The notes under the pieces are model-generated. The model did not search any database and was not told the origin of the DNA. It was given only the letters and a program-made list of their open reading frames with translations. A program made the translations under genes and the position numbers. A DNA stretch of 64,000 bases from Eutypa lata (lineage: Eukaryota > Ascomycota > Sordariomycetes > Xylariales > Diatrypaceae), in assembly GCA_022661535.1 (NCBI GenBank), contig JAKULF010000012.1:310001-374000 (forward strand), in the 5' to 3' direction. The number at the start of each line of letters is the position of its first letter. Position 1 is the first letter of the stretch. This document shows, piece after piece, positions 45,975 through 57,073 of this stretch.

Positions 45975-48106
45975 CTTTGCTTGCTAAGTAACTAACTAGC
46001 TAACTATGTAGTATTTGCGTTTTTTTTAAGTTTCTGAATCTTCGTGGGTGCTGAAGTAGGTAGGTAGGTAGGTAGGTAGGTAGGTAGTTTTTCAAACTAA
46101 TATATAATATATATAGCTAGGACTAGCAATATCACACGGTGAGTGAGGATATCTAGAATTCTGGGTTAATCAAGCAGAGAGAGGGCATGAGCTGTTAAGC
46201 GAAAATGGTGTATAGTAAGGTATTGGGCAGGGAATTGAGCAGGTAAGTAGGTAGGTAGGCAAGTAGTAGAAACAGACGGCGGCGGAGAGGGCTGTTAGAG
46301 ATATATGGTATACGGAAGGACACCTACAGGAAGGTCTAGCTCCGGCTAGTTAGTTGGACGTTCGTCAAACATCATTGCAGGGAAACCCTCCGCTCAATGC
46401 GCCACCAATGAGAAAGCAAAAGCGACTCGAGTATAATGCATACAAGTAAATTAGTTACGAGTGTGTACTCTGTGCAGGTAGGGTAGTGTCATCTACATAT
46501 GCATCCCCGTTTTGGTAGTTCGTGGTATGTTACGCCTCTCTGCGTGCCTGCAGCCCTCGTCTCGAAGTGGCATGGCCTACAATACGTGCATATGTAGGAC
46601 ATAAGAAAGGTCTCGAGTCAGGCCGAATAAGGCAAATACCATGCATGTGGAAGTGATTGCTTTACGTAGCTACATATGTACATAGTCTCACCACATGCGA
46701 AAAGATGGGATGAATGGAGAATCACATAACCTGCCTGCCAATTTCAGTCCCCATCGCACAGCAGCAGGCAACAGGGTTTCGCAGAGAGAGTTTGTTGATT
46801 GGCGGCGTTCGTCGCTGCATCAGCTCACTAACAAAACGTCAGATATGCAGTATGCAGTACCTATGTAGCTAGGTAGCTTGACAGGAACAGGAACCGGCAG
46901 GCAGGAGCAAAAATTCTGCTTCGAAGTTGGGATGGATGGAGGGATCGACGCTGCCGGCCGACCACCGCACATATCTGACTTCCCTTTTGAGTAACCTACC
47001 TACAAGCAAGGTACCTATAATAGCCCGGCGAATGGGAGTGTTCTGTAGATCTTGTATTTGTCCAATAGGGATGTATGCATCATGTTATGTAATAGGCAAA
47101 ATGCCAAAAGTTGCACACACACACACACACACATACACAAAGATAATTTTACCGGGACGGCCCTCTCCTTGCCTCGCCTGGAAATCAAGTCAATCCGTCA
47201 AACCCCCTCCCTCCCTTGCTGACGTCGTCCTGGGATAAAAGTGAAGAGCACTGTCTTCGTTTTTTTTTTTTTTTGTTCCCTGGCTGCCTGGTAGACAGAC
47301 TACACCATGTCTTACGTTTTTTTTTTTTTTTCCAACTAAAATATTCAGCTGTTTATCTTGTCACACTTCGGCAAATCCTTCCCCCCCTCAACTGTTGGGA
47401 GCGAGGTAAGGGCTACAAGGGAGTCGAGTAATGACAAGTACTGTTGATATAAAAAAAGGCCGTGGCATAGATAGTATAGAACGATATCGTGTAACGCGAT
47501 ACTCATATGTCGGCCAAGCAGCCAAGGAAGCTTGTTTGCAAAGAATACCGAATACCAACTGAGAACGGGGGCATCGAAAATAGGCGTTCGGTAGGTGTCT
47601 AAAGCCATGCCGGTACTTGTTGCTGTTGAACAGGATTGGCGTGCACAGGAATCCACCAAATAGATCGACCCTCAGCTTTCCCCTTCCGAGGAGCCAGTCA
47701 TAGTAAGCCGGGTCTGCAGGGGTCGAGCTCCCCTTACTCCCTTAGTGACCAGTCAATCAGTAAGCCAGGGCAGAAAATGAATTACTATAGAATCACCTCA
47801 GCTGAATGTGTCAATTTACTCGTCCAAATATTCACAAAGCGAAATGCCATCCATATTGCTATCTATCGGCCAACAGCTATTATTACAATGAGAAATTAAG
47901 TTAGAACTGTTCTTCCTATTTCCCTAACGAGCCGTGCTAGGAATGCACCTTAGCATACACTGTTTGTCAGGCCTTAGACAGCACATACATCGTGGTTAGT
48001 ACTGTGAAAAGTTACCTCTCAAATCAAAGTCAGTAAAACAGATACGTTGTTGCCAGATGTGCGATATTAGTAATGAAGGCTTGGGTCGGTTGACGTGCTT
48101 CTACGC
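45975..48106. other. Gene-poor intergenic region rich in simple repeats
   Basis: About 2.1 kb between the secreted-protein promoter and the BBP 3' end. Simple sequences include TAGG, a CA run at 47115-47133, and T runs near 47260-47275 and 47318-47331. No ORF is supported. Confidence 0.55.
46057..46087. repeat. (TAGG)n microsatellite, nearly 8 copies
   Basis: A 31-bp uninterrupted tetranucleotide run lies about 85 bp upstream of the secreted-protein start codon, in its promoter or 5' UTR. Confidence 0.9.
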
Positions 48107-50274
48107 TCAAGCACCAGGAGGAGGCGGAGGAGGTTGGTCGCTCGGTGGCGGCGGAGGAGCATCACCAGCAGGAGGAGGTGGTGGTACAGAACCGCCGGCA
48201 TACTGCTGAATCAACGCATTGATATTTCCCGGTAGACCAGGAGGTGGACCTCCCATACCCGGTGCAGCAGGAAGACCTGGAGGGGGACCCATGCCAGGTG
48301 CTGCGCCGTAGCCAGCATAGCCAGGGTAACTGGGATAACTAGGCTGCCCGGTGCTAGGTTGATGCCAAGGAGCGGCGCCAGGAGCAGATGGCGCAGAACC
48401 GTTGTAGTTCTGGTTCTGACCACCGTAATAGTTGTCACCTCCTTCGTGATGGTTATTGTGAGGACGTTCGCTGCGGTTTCTCCATGGGGCTGGGCCACCA
48501 CCCTCGTTGCCCTGGTCATTATTCCGAGAGCGCCAAGGAGCAGCGGCACCAGTTGGACCACGCTGCCAGGGTTTCGCATCGCGCTCACCACCACCACCAC
48601 TACCATTATTGTAAGATCCAGGACCGGCTTCGATGCGAGCTGGAGGACCACTGGAGCCACCGCCAAGTTCTTGCATGAATTGCTACGCGTTTTGTTAGTT
48701 GAGGATCTCAATTAGGAATATTTTAGGGAAAAGACTTACCTCGTACTCGCGGTCGACAGCGTCTCCAGACCCGATGCGACCAGCCGCCGCACGAGGAGGT
48801 CCATCATTGCGCCAGCTAGTGCCCTTCTGTCTGTCGGGACAATCACGTGCCATATGGCCAGCATTTCCACAGGTGCGGCAGATAATGTTGGCCGTGAAGT
48901 TCTGTTTCTCCGGGCAGTCGTACTTGCGGTGACCGATCTGGCCACAGTTTTGGCAAGCTTGGTTTTCATCGTCACGCAGAGTACCGTTCAGGGCGGCAAG
49001 TTCTCGAAGCTGGTTACGCTTAAGCTCGTTCTGTCCCTCGGGAATCGATGCGGCCTTTGACTAGCGTTAGTATTCATTCGGGAAGTTATAGGTAGGTAGG
49101 CAGGGGTAGCTTACAGTTTCGATGACATTGTGGATCAACTTCTTGGCCTTGTTGACCTTCTCCTCCGTATCTGCCATGATCAAACAATGGAGATCTTCCT
49201 CTTGGTTGCTGGCGTGAGCAGCGTCAGACCGACCTTTGCCTTCCTTCACGGAACCTTTTCCGCGAATGGCGATCTTGGCGCCGGATTCTGTTTCCATTTT
49301 CTTCAATGTATTGCCACGAGGGCCGATAAGTAGACCAACTTAAGTAAGAAAGGCTAAGTGTTAGTACGTGTAAAAGTATAGTTAGGACTGATGTGTAGGG
49401 TTAGATATTGCCAGTATTCACACGGCAGCCATCTCAGTGCGGCGGCGGTCCTAGCGAGATCCTGAACAAGAAGGGGAAAGAGCATGGTTAGAAAGGTTAG
49501 AGGGTTAGCAATCTCACTGAAGTTAATCTCCGGATAGTCATTCACAGGTACGTAGACTTTCTCCTGTGTCTTAGTAGGTCGGCGATAATCCTGGGGTGGG
49601 TGGTAGTTAGGAATGGTCTTCATGGCCTTCTCAATCAGCTTGTGTCGTTCGTCTTCAAGACGCTTCCGGTAACGGTATTCTCGTGTGTTGACACGACGAC
49701 CATGGTTATCATACTGAGGCGGAGGCGAGGGAGATCTATATAATATCGACATGTTAGCCATCTAGCTATGATGATATGATAAGATTTGATGCAAGAGAAG
49801 GAGGCGGGGCAACAACTGACCTATCGCCGTCGGCTGGGACGACATCATCAATCCGCAGCTTCTGACTGATCTCCTCGATTCTCAAATGCAGTGTATAGGC
49901 CTCAAGCTGTTCGCTGGTCATGTTGGCAACAATAGCAGTGGGAAGTCCCATGAGACCTGCGGCTTTGTTCTCGGATGCATCACCCCATCGGTTTCGCTTC
50001 TTGCGGCGTCGAGGTCCGTCTCCATCAGTTCCTAGAAGAAAAATATGTAATTAGCAAATGCACGATTTAAGCGGTACCTAGTAGATGAGTACTTACTTGG
50101 TTCAGGGCTACGACCGCGCTTTAGGTCGCGGTCGCCGTTAGATGAGGCAAAGCCGTCACTGACATCGTCGCGCCTAGCAGGAGGAGGACTATCATCCAAT
50201 TCGCCACCGAATCGACGAGCCTTTCCTAGAGGGATGTTATTAGACCCGGTAATGCCCTGGTTTCTCCACGACAT
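48107..50274 (-). CDS. Branchpoint-bridging protein BBP/SF1 (Msl5-like)
   Basis: Six exons (50097-50274, 49821-50031, 49518-49735, 49115-49338, 48740-49054, 48107-48682) give 573 aa. The order matches the SF1/BBP family. The N-terminal region has R-K-R-N-R-W-G-D, the U2AF-ligand Trp motif. It is followed by [18 protein letters not shown] and a KH-QUA2 domain with [12 protein letters not shown] (about 203-214). Two C-C-H-C zinc knuckles are at Cys311-Cys324 and Cys336-Cys349. The last ~190 residues are Pro/Gly/Asn rich, ending in poly-Pro. BBP binds the intron branch-point sequence and bridges to U1 and U2AF early in spliceosome assembly. Intron 3 (179 nt) is unusually long and is described separately. 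Confidence 0.96.
49339..49517 (-). promoter_or_regulatory. BBP intron 3: candidate autoregulatory intron with poison exon
   Basis: This 179-nt intron contains six CTAAC motifs, at 49504-49508, 49496-49500, 49487-49491, 49400-49404, 49381-49385 and 49360-49364; the last is a full TACTAAC. Three lie before an internal acceptor-like TTGTTCAG (exon would start at 49461) and three before the real acceptor CTTAAG. Donors GTGTGA or GTGAAT would end a 38- or 40-nt cassette exon. Using that internal acceptor brings an in-frame TAG within ten bases. Splicing control is an inference. Confidence 0.35.
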
Positions 50275-53011
50275 CTTGAAATGTTAGTTAAGTGACACGC
50301 GATGATAAAAGAACGGTTCGTATCGTATCGTATCTCGAACAGGTGTCACTGTTGAAGAAAAGTAGATGTAGGTAGGACTAAGTAAGCAGAAATCGGAAGT
50401 CGCAATGCGATTTATCTAAGGCAGCTAAACAGCCTAACTAGTGGGTCCTTCTTCAGGTGGCTAATAAAAGCATGTGCGCACAGACCTTAAGTATGTAGAC
50501 GGAGATATGTAAAGTCACGTGCAGCATTCCATTTCACCTACATAGTCGAGTCGACGCCACCTGCAAGCCACTCAAACATCTGAGGCATGGAACGCTGGGA
50601 GAACAATTGAAACACGGAAGACTCGGATCAACCTCAAGTCTAACCCGGAGCTGCAGAATTATTGTGATGTTTGACTTTGCCTAGCAGATCATTTCTTATC
50701 TTCATGTCTAGAGCTTACGTATGTCAACTGCCCGAGTTTCGCATAGTCTAATTGCCGGTGTGAGATTTACAAAATCCGAAGATAGCGTTGGTATTATGGT
50801 CAACTCCAAATGGCGCAATCTCTATGTACCTATGTAGGTAGTCAATTCACATCGACCCAAGACGTGTGACACACAAACTATTACTCCCACGTAAACAATC
50901 ATTTGCCATATGATTGATCTCCCCTAAACATTATTGAAGTATTTTGATGAGATTACGAGGTATGGACTCGGAATATAGCTGAAGGGACTCACGAGATGTC
51001 ACAGTCCAAGTCCAACGCACTCTATTAACATCTATACAGCCATCTTGCACGAGGTACTTGGAAGTCGAACCCTTCAGCTGGGTCCCCATGGTATGGTAGG
51101 GGACGGGTTTCGCTCATGTGGCGGTTAATACCGTACTAGATCTTCACGAGGGCATAGCCTATGCATCGAGAAGCATCCACGGTGTGGTGGTTTCTTGTAG
51201 TATACATAGTGTAGTCTAATTGCCTACGATATCATCAGAAAGATCCGTATCATATTTGTAGGGACGATATAACTTACCCTCCTGTGGACCCGAGATTGTG
51301 TATTTGCAGCGTCAAGTAGGTTTCTCGGCACTTTAACATTAGTCCAGACTCTTAATTCACTTAATCATTAACCCCCTCCCACCTAATCCTCATTTAGTCC
51401 TATGCAAGTGGGTGATCTTGCCGCCTTCGTCATCGAAATATACAGGATATTGGATATAAACAATGCCTTCCCAATGTAAACCGTATTAGAGACATTAGGT
51501 CCAAAAAACAATTGTGCCTCTTTGCTAGCCCAAGAAACAGAGAACAGTTTACTCTATGCAACTGTTACTCTATCGATCTCCAATAATACCCCAGGCCATA
51601 GTATAGAACCGAATGCATGTAGGATCTAGAATAATCTAGCAGACATACATACTGCCTGTGAGATTCAAGGAAAGACGCAAGTCCTGGATGCTAGATTCTT
51701 TAGTTAGATCCCATAAATCAGTTGTCAGACTCGAGAACTCTGCCACGAATCTTTGCACATGGTGTTGTTATCCCAAGTTCACTCTCGAACTGTTTGGCAA
51801 TTCTACCATTAATATAACTATCCACCGATGTAGTAGTTTATTTATTACGGTCACCCTTGATAGATCGACGAGTTATACTATAGAGTTGTAGTAGTTCAGC
51901 AGTGGAGTATTTTATGTAGTCTGATTACCGTCCACTGATGATGGGTCAGTCATATATGCCACATAAAGTGGCAGCTTTATAATAAAACTTGCATTATTAA
52001 ATCCAAGTCCTAATTTGACCAACAAAAAAAGGATAGTAACGTCCTCGAAGCCTGTGCTACAAGAGAGAGAGAGAGAGAGACAAGTCATGGGATCGCTGAC
52101 TATGTCGAGTACAATTTGGTTCATAATTAAACATAAACATACCCAGGGCTCGGAACATATGGTACTGAGATGCGATAGACTATTTATATAGGAATGGGCG
52201 TTATTTTTAATGCAATGGTTCAAATCAACTAAAAACCATCAAGGTCTCCCAGTTACTATATCTAACCCTCCTGTAGATAGTCACCGAGGAGAAATACTTC
52301 GGTGTCGTTACTGAGAAATAGCATCGATGGTAATATAGTTGGTAGGAGAGACAACCTATTCCGAGATGGCAACCATTGTACTTCTAATTTGTGATAGTTT
52401 GTCCTGGGGGGAAGGTCGTGCACGATAAAGATTTGACAGGCAGCCACGTCGTGCATTCCCCTACCTATCATCTTCAACGGGGAAAGTCAAGATTCTGGGC
52501 AAATATGATTTTTATTCATAAAGAGGCAATATAGCACACTGCATCGACCGGCATAAGAGGTGGAAGTGTGCACGAACAGGCTTTACCAGTGCACTTACGT
52601 AGGATGTTATCACAATATCTACGGCATGCTGAAATCCCAAAGTCACAGGGGACTTCCTATTGTGTGCAGCTGTAAAACGACATACAGTACCTGTTATGTA
52701 CACAACTGCAGTAGGGGGTTAGGGGTTATTCGGATTCAGAACAAAATTTTCGAGTACTTGGGTAACCAGCCGCACTTCACCTAGCAACAACGAGGGAGAA
52801 AAAAAAAACACAAACCACAAAGCCGCACCCCGCAAAGTCTGTGCCGCGTTCGTGATTTCCCACCAAACCATCGACGTCGACGTCTACATAGCAATCCACA
52901 GTCGGCGACTTCCGTCATTGTATCTATCCATCTTCACTCTCGTCTTTGTCATTCACTGTCTATCCGTCTGTCTATTCGTCTACGTTGAATTGTAATTGAC
53001 CGACCGTCACG
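50275..53011. other. Divergent gene-poor intergenic region
   Basis: About 2.7 kb between the BBP start (minus) and the Rho-like gene start (plus). A GA run is at 52062-52080. The 150 bp before 53012 are CT-rich and look like a 5' UTR. Small ORFs here lack any supporting feature. Confidence 0.55.
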
Positions 53012-54529
53012 ATGGCGCTTCCACCGTCATTCACGTTCGGAGCCTCTCCGGACATGAGATTATCCTTCTCGCCCGACAACCTGCCGTCGATGGATGAATG
53101 CCTTCAGCCGCGTCAGCCCGTGGTAACGGAGCACACTCTCACGAAGAGTTTTTCGTTTGAAATCCCGCAGATCTACAAGGTCACCAAACCCTCCCTGCTC
53201 CAATGGCTCGATGGCGTGCCCACTCCTGCTGAGCATCCCGAGACAGAGGGCCCCAGTGAGGCTTATCAACACCAGAAGCGCAACCTGGTCCGTGACTATC
53301 TATCCCATGTTTATGCACTTGAAACCTGCCGTTTAAGACCTACTCTACTAATCTAACTTGAGCAGGACCATGACATGTCCTCCGATGGATGTGGTGATGA
53401 CGACCATCGCCAGAAGCGAGCTAAGCTGCGCATGTCTTGGGGTGGACATCCTGGCCTTCCCGCGCCCGTGCAGAAGAGCAAGCAGGACCCCAACAAGCCC
53501 AAGAAGGGTTTCTTTCGCCGCCTATCCAATGTGTACCAGCGGGTCGTGACGCCCTCTTCTAAAGGTACTGATGAGCCGAGTGAGCTTCCTCCCGTGGGCA
53601 CATCGTCGCGCCCGACAAGCTGCTTGATTCCTGTTGGCCGCCCCCAGATGAAGTTCGTGTTCGTCGGTGATGCCAAGTGTGGAAAATCGAGCCTGCTGCT
53701 GTAAGATACCAATACCATGCCCTCTACGCTTTCATCTGAACTGACATATTCCCACTAGTCGTTCGAAGTTCGGCATTTTTCCCCAGGTAAGAATTGACCC
53801 TTACGGTATCGTAATAGCAACATTTCAAAGTATCTAATGAGCAATCTGCAGTCCCCAACTTCGACCCACTTTGATCTGTATGCCAAGAACATGGTAGTCG
53901 ACAGCCAACTGGTCAGCGTCGAGATCTGGGATACGGCGGGCAACATCGACCTACACCAGCTTGAGAAGCTCTCGTACCTCAACTGGGACGCTGTATTTCT
54001 GTGCTTCAATTTGACCAGCCAGAGAAGCCTTCAGAACGCCTATACCAAGGTAAGTGACTCATCTACCCGCCCTTGCGAACAATCAATTGAAGCGAAACTG
54101 ACCAACGGTTGCGAGCAGTGGCTCAAGGAGATTCGTGCGCACTGCAAGAATGCCCCTATGATCCTTGTTGGTCTGAAGAAAGACGAGCGCTCCAATACTG
54201 GACTCTGGACGCCGTTTTACCGAGGAGCCCGCATCACTGCTGGCGACGTGAGTTTCTCCCAATGACAACGTCCTCTCTATTATCACTAGACTAACACGAA
54301 CCCCAACAAATAGGGAGCGATGGCGGCAAACGCAATGGGAGCAGTCATGTACGTGGAGTGCTCAGCGAAAACGGGCGAGGGGATCAGTGGCGTCCTCGAG
54401 CAGGGCGTGCGAAGCGCATTCAAGGAGCGGGCTGCGTATGAAGAGGCGGAGGCGAAGAAGATCCAGGACTCAGGTTTGAGCATAGAAGATCTCTCGAAGA
54501 GAGTTAGTCAAGCTTTGTGCTTCGATTAG
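53012..54529 (+). CDS. Atypical Rho-like small GTPase with long N-terminal extension
   Basis: Six exons (53012-53287, 53366-53700, 53759-53786, 53852-54049, 54119-54247, 54314-54529) give 393 aa. Exon 3 is only 28 nt. Residues 1-185 are a mostly disordered extension with a basic patch (K-P-K-K-G-F-F-R-R). The G domain starts at 187: G1 G-D-A-K-C-G-K-S-S at 193-201, a switch I that aligns gaplessly with RhoA and keeps the Thr37 equivalent, G3 W-D-T-A-G-N at 239-244, G4 V-G-L-K-K-D, and G5 E-C-S-A-K-T. Asn244 stands where Ras/Rho proteins have catalytic Gln. The chain ends S-Q-A-L-C-F-D, so it lacks a CaaX prenylation box. These changes suggest slow hydrolysis and non-canonical membrane targeting, as in Rnd-type Rho proteins. 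Confidence 0.88.
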
Positions 54530-56073
54530 GACTCATGCGAACCAATGTGCACCAAGGTTACATATAGGATGCATTATTGATTGGTTGCTCTGGTTGCTTG
54601 GCGAGTTTAATGGAACAAAGACCGCCGATGAGACTACCTAGGTAGTTAAGTAAAGGAAAATAAAGATCACTGAGACATAAGTTGCAATTAGTCTTGCTTG
54701 AATTGGTTCTTAACTAAGCTATCAAACAAAGTTATCAACCTACCCGGTAGGACGTTAACTACTTAACAGGTTAAACCCTAATTCTAACCACCAACTCAGA
54801 ACTTTACCGCACATATTGAAGATTTTCTTCACAACCTTAGACAAGCTAAGGATAGCAATGAAAAAAAGAGGTTCGCGTCACCTGGAGGCAGTGTAATACC
54901 AGGGACACGGTGGAAGTGACCATGCGCAAGCACAGAGGACCACTACCAGGTGGCAAAAATTAGAATAATCACGATTGCACCACAGTGTGGCGCTTTCAGA
55001 GATTAAACTGAAAAGAACAGATACTACACCTATTGAATGGGTTAGCAAGCTATGAAAAGGTTTGGAATTCGGTTCACATACTTGATCTAAGCCAAAAGGC
55101 AAAGAGAGCTAAAGAAGAAAGAAAAATCTAAAAGCCAGTCTGGGAGCGTGGCCAGGTATTTATATCTCTAGAGCGGTGAGAGAGGGGAATAGAATCAGTA
55201 AATTCTGCCAGATGGCCTATACCTACTTGGGAAGGATTGGGGTGAGCTGATGCCAAGCTGTGGATTGCCTATATTATAGGTAACATTCTGGCCAATCAGC
55301 TATTGAGGTAGCAAACTCTGATTCTACGATCCAATTTAACCAATAGGAACTTAGACTGACCTGGCACTTTGTTAAGCCCCACAATGTTAGACTTGACAAA
55401 CACTTTTATGTAGTGCAGCAATGGACAGCCTCGTTACAATGCTAAGGTCTGAATGGACAAAGAAGTCTCTGTCTTACCAATATACAATAGGAAGCAAGCT
55501 ATCATTTCACCGGGCATCCTCCTAGTCTGGGTAATCTTAGTACGGTAAACGTGGCTCCTCACTCACAGCTTGAAAGCTATGTATCTCGTAGACAACTAGC
55601 AATGGCGGAACTACTGTATGTAGGTACCTAGAACAATCACAGTGCTAAAAATGACATCACCTACATTCCTATGCAAGCCATGTTTGATTCATAGGCCTTC
55701 CTTGAATCGCCCTACCTCCCACTTGCTTTAATAACTCTAGAGTAAACACCTAGGCCACTCGGATAGATTAAAATCCTAAAAGACGAAGGGATTTGTACCG
55801 GATGAAGCTATCATGTGTAGCACCTCAGGTTCTAATCATATCTATGTAAATATGTATGATTACATAGATCGGTTACGTCATATATGTTGACGAGACGCAC
55901 CAGAGTGGTATCTATTAGACTGAGCTCTCTGCTTCTGGTCAGATACTTCATAAGATGGTTCATAATTTGTCAGATGGTTTTTATTACATAGCATCTCGTA
56001 TTCTAGCCCTTCTACTAGGTAGATAGATATAAGCTCCTAAACAGACATCGCTCCTGTATCGCCTCTACCTAAA
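54530..56073. other. Convergent intergenic region with LTR-like stretch
   Basis: About 1.5 kb between the 3' ends of the Rho-like gene and the enoyl-CoA hydratase/isomerase gene. Apart from the promoter-like segment annotated separately, only AT-rich unique-looking sequence is seen, with no ORF of note. Confidence 0.5.
54892..55383 (-). mobile_element. Possible solo LTR remnant
   Basis: About 492 bp begins TGT and ends ACA on both strands, as LTRs do. In minus orientation it contains two ATTGG (CCAAT-type) boxes near 55290-55346, then TATAAATA at about 55156-55165, then a T/C-rich stretch. That is a complete Pol II promoter with no coding sequence behind it. I could not find a matching 5-bp target-site duplication, internal genes or a second copy in the window, so an isolated noncoding promoter is an alternative. 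Confidence 0.25.
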
Positions 56074-57073
56074 TCACAACTTCGGCTTCTCCCCCTGTGA
56101 GCGTTTCCATTCCTCCAGCCACTTCGCGCCCTGGGCCTTCCTCTTCTTCTCCGCAGCCTGCAGCGCAGCGAACCCCGCATTGCCCCCGCCCTCGGCACCC
56201 AGCAGCGCCACATTCTCGCGGTACATCTCCGCCTTCAGCAGGCCGTAGACGCCCGTGGCGGGCTTCTTGACGAGGGCCCTCTCCTGGACGAGATCCAGCG
56301 CGGCGTCCAGGCCGCTCCCGAGCGCGTCCACCAGCCCGGCCTCGAGGGCCTCCTGCCCGCCGAACCGGTGCGCCTCGAGCACGAGCCGGCGGTACACGTG
56401 CGGCGCCGTCTTCGTGCGGAATATGCCGCTCATCGGCGGCATCAGCGGCATCCCGAACTCGATCTCGTTGAGGCAGAGGTACCCTCGCGCTCCGCCCACG
56501 AAAATGCGGTAGTCGTGGTGCATGGCGAGCATCACTGCAGCATTTCAAGTTAGTAATTATTCTTTGTTGATATTTTTTAGCGAGGTAGGGTTCGGGAGCA
56601 CTTTGTTCCCCAAACATGCATGGCCCTTTCGGTAATTCCATTCAAGCACTGAAGCTAGGCACAAAGGGAAGAAAACAACTACGAAGGTTTTGCTTACGTC
56701 CGCCCGCGAAGCAATGCCCGTTGATCAAGGCCACCGTCGGCATCGGGAACGTCAGGAACCGGCGCCACAGCGGGTACAGCTCGGTCTCGAAGAACCCGGG
56801 CGTGCCGATGGCCGTCTCCAAGTCCAACCCGTTCGAGTAGAACTTCGGGATCGCAGATGTGGTGATCAAGACCCCGGGAGGATAGCCGAACTCGACCGCG
56901 TTGAGAGCCGCTGCCAGCGCCGCGCAGAATGCGCTTGTGAGCCGGTTGTCGGGCGGCGAATTCCATGTCAGCACGTATACCTGCGGTGCTGGGGACGTGC
57001 AGACAATGCTGCCGCCCTGGTGCGACTTGATCGCCTGTATGGGGATTGTGAAGAGCTCTGATGACGACGCCAT
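56074..57073 (-). CDS. Enoyl-CoA hydratase/isomerase family protein, probably peroxisomal
   Basis: Exons 56698-57073 and 56074-56534 join across a 163-nt intron with an ATTACTAAC branch point and TGCAG acceptor, giving 278 aa. The crotonase fold is shown by L-T-W-N-S-P-P-D-N-R-L-T near residue 35, K-F-Y-S-N-G-L-D-L (oxyanion-hole loop) and A-L-I-N-G-H-C-F-A-G-G-L-M-L-A, completed by splicing, followed by D-Y-R-I-F and E-I-E-F-G-M-P-L. The C-terminus Pro-Lys-Leu resembles a PTS1 peroxisomal signal, though Pro at -3 is non-canonical. The layout fits delta3-delta2-enoyl-CoA isomerases (Eci-type), which help oxidise unsaturated fatty acids; hydratase activity cannot be excluded. Confidence 0.9.
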
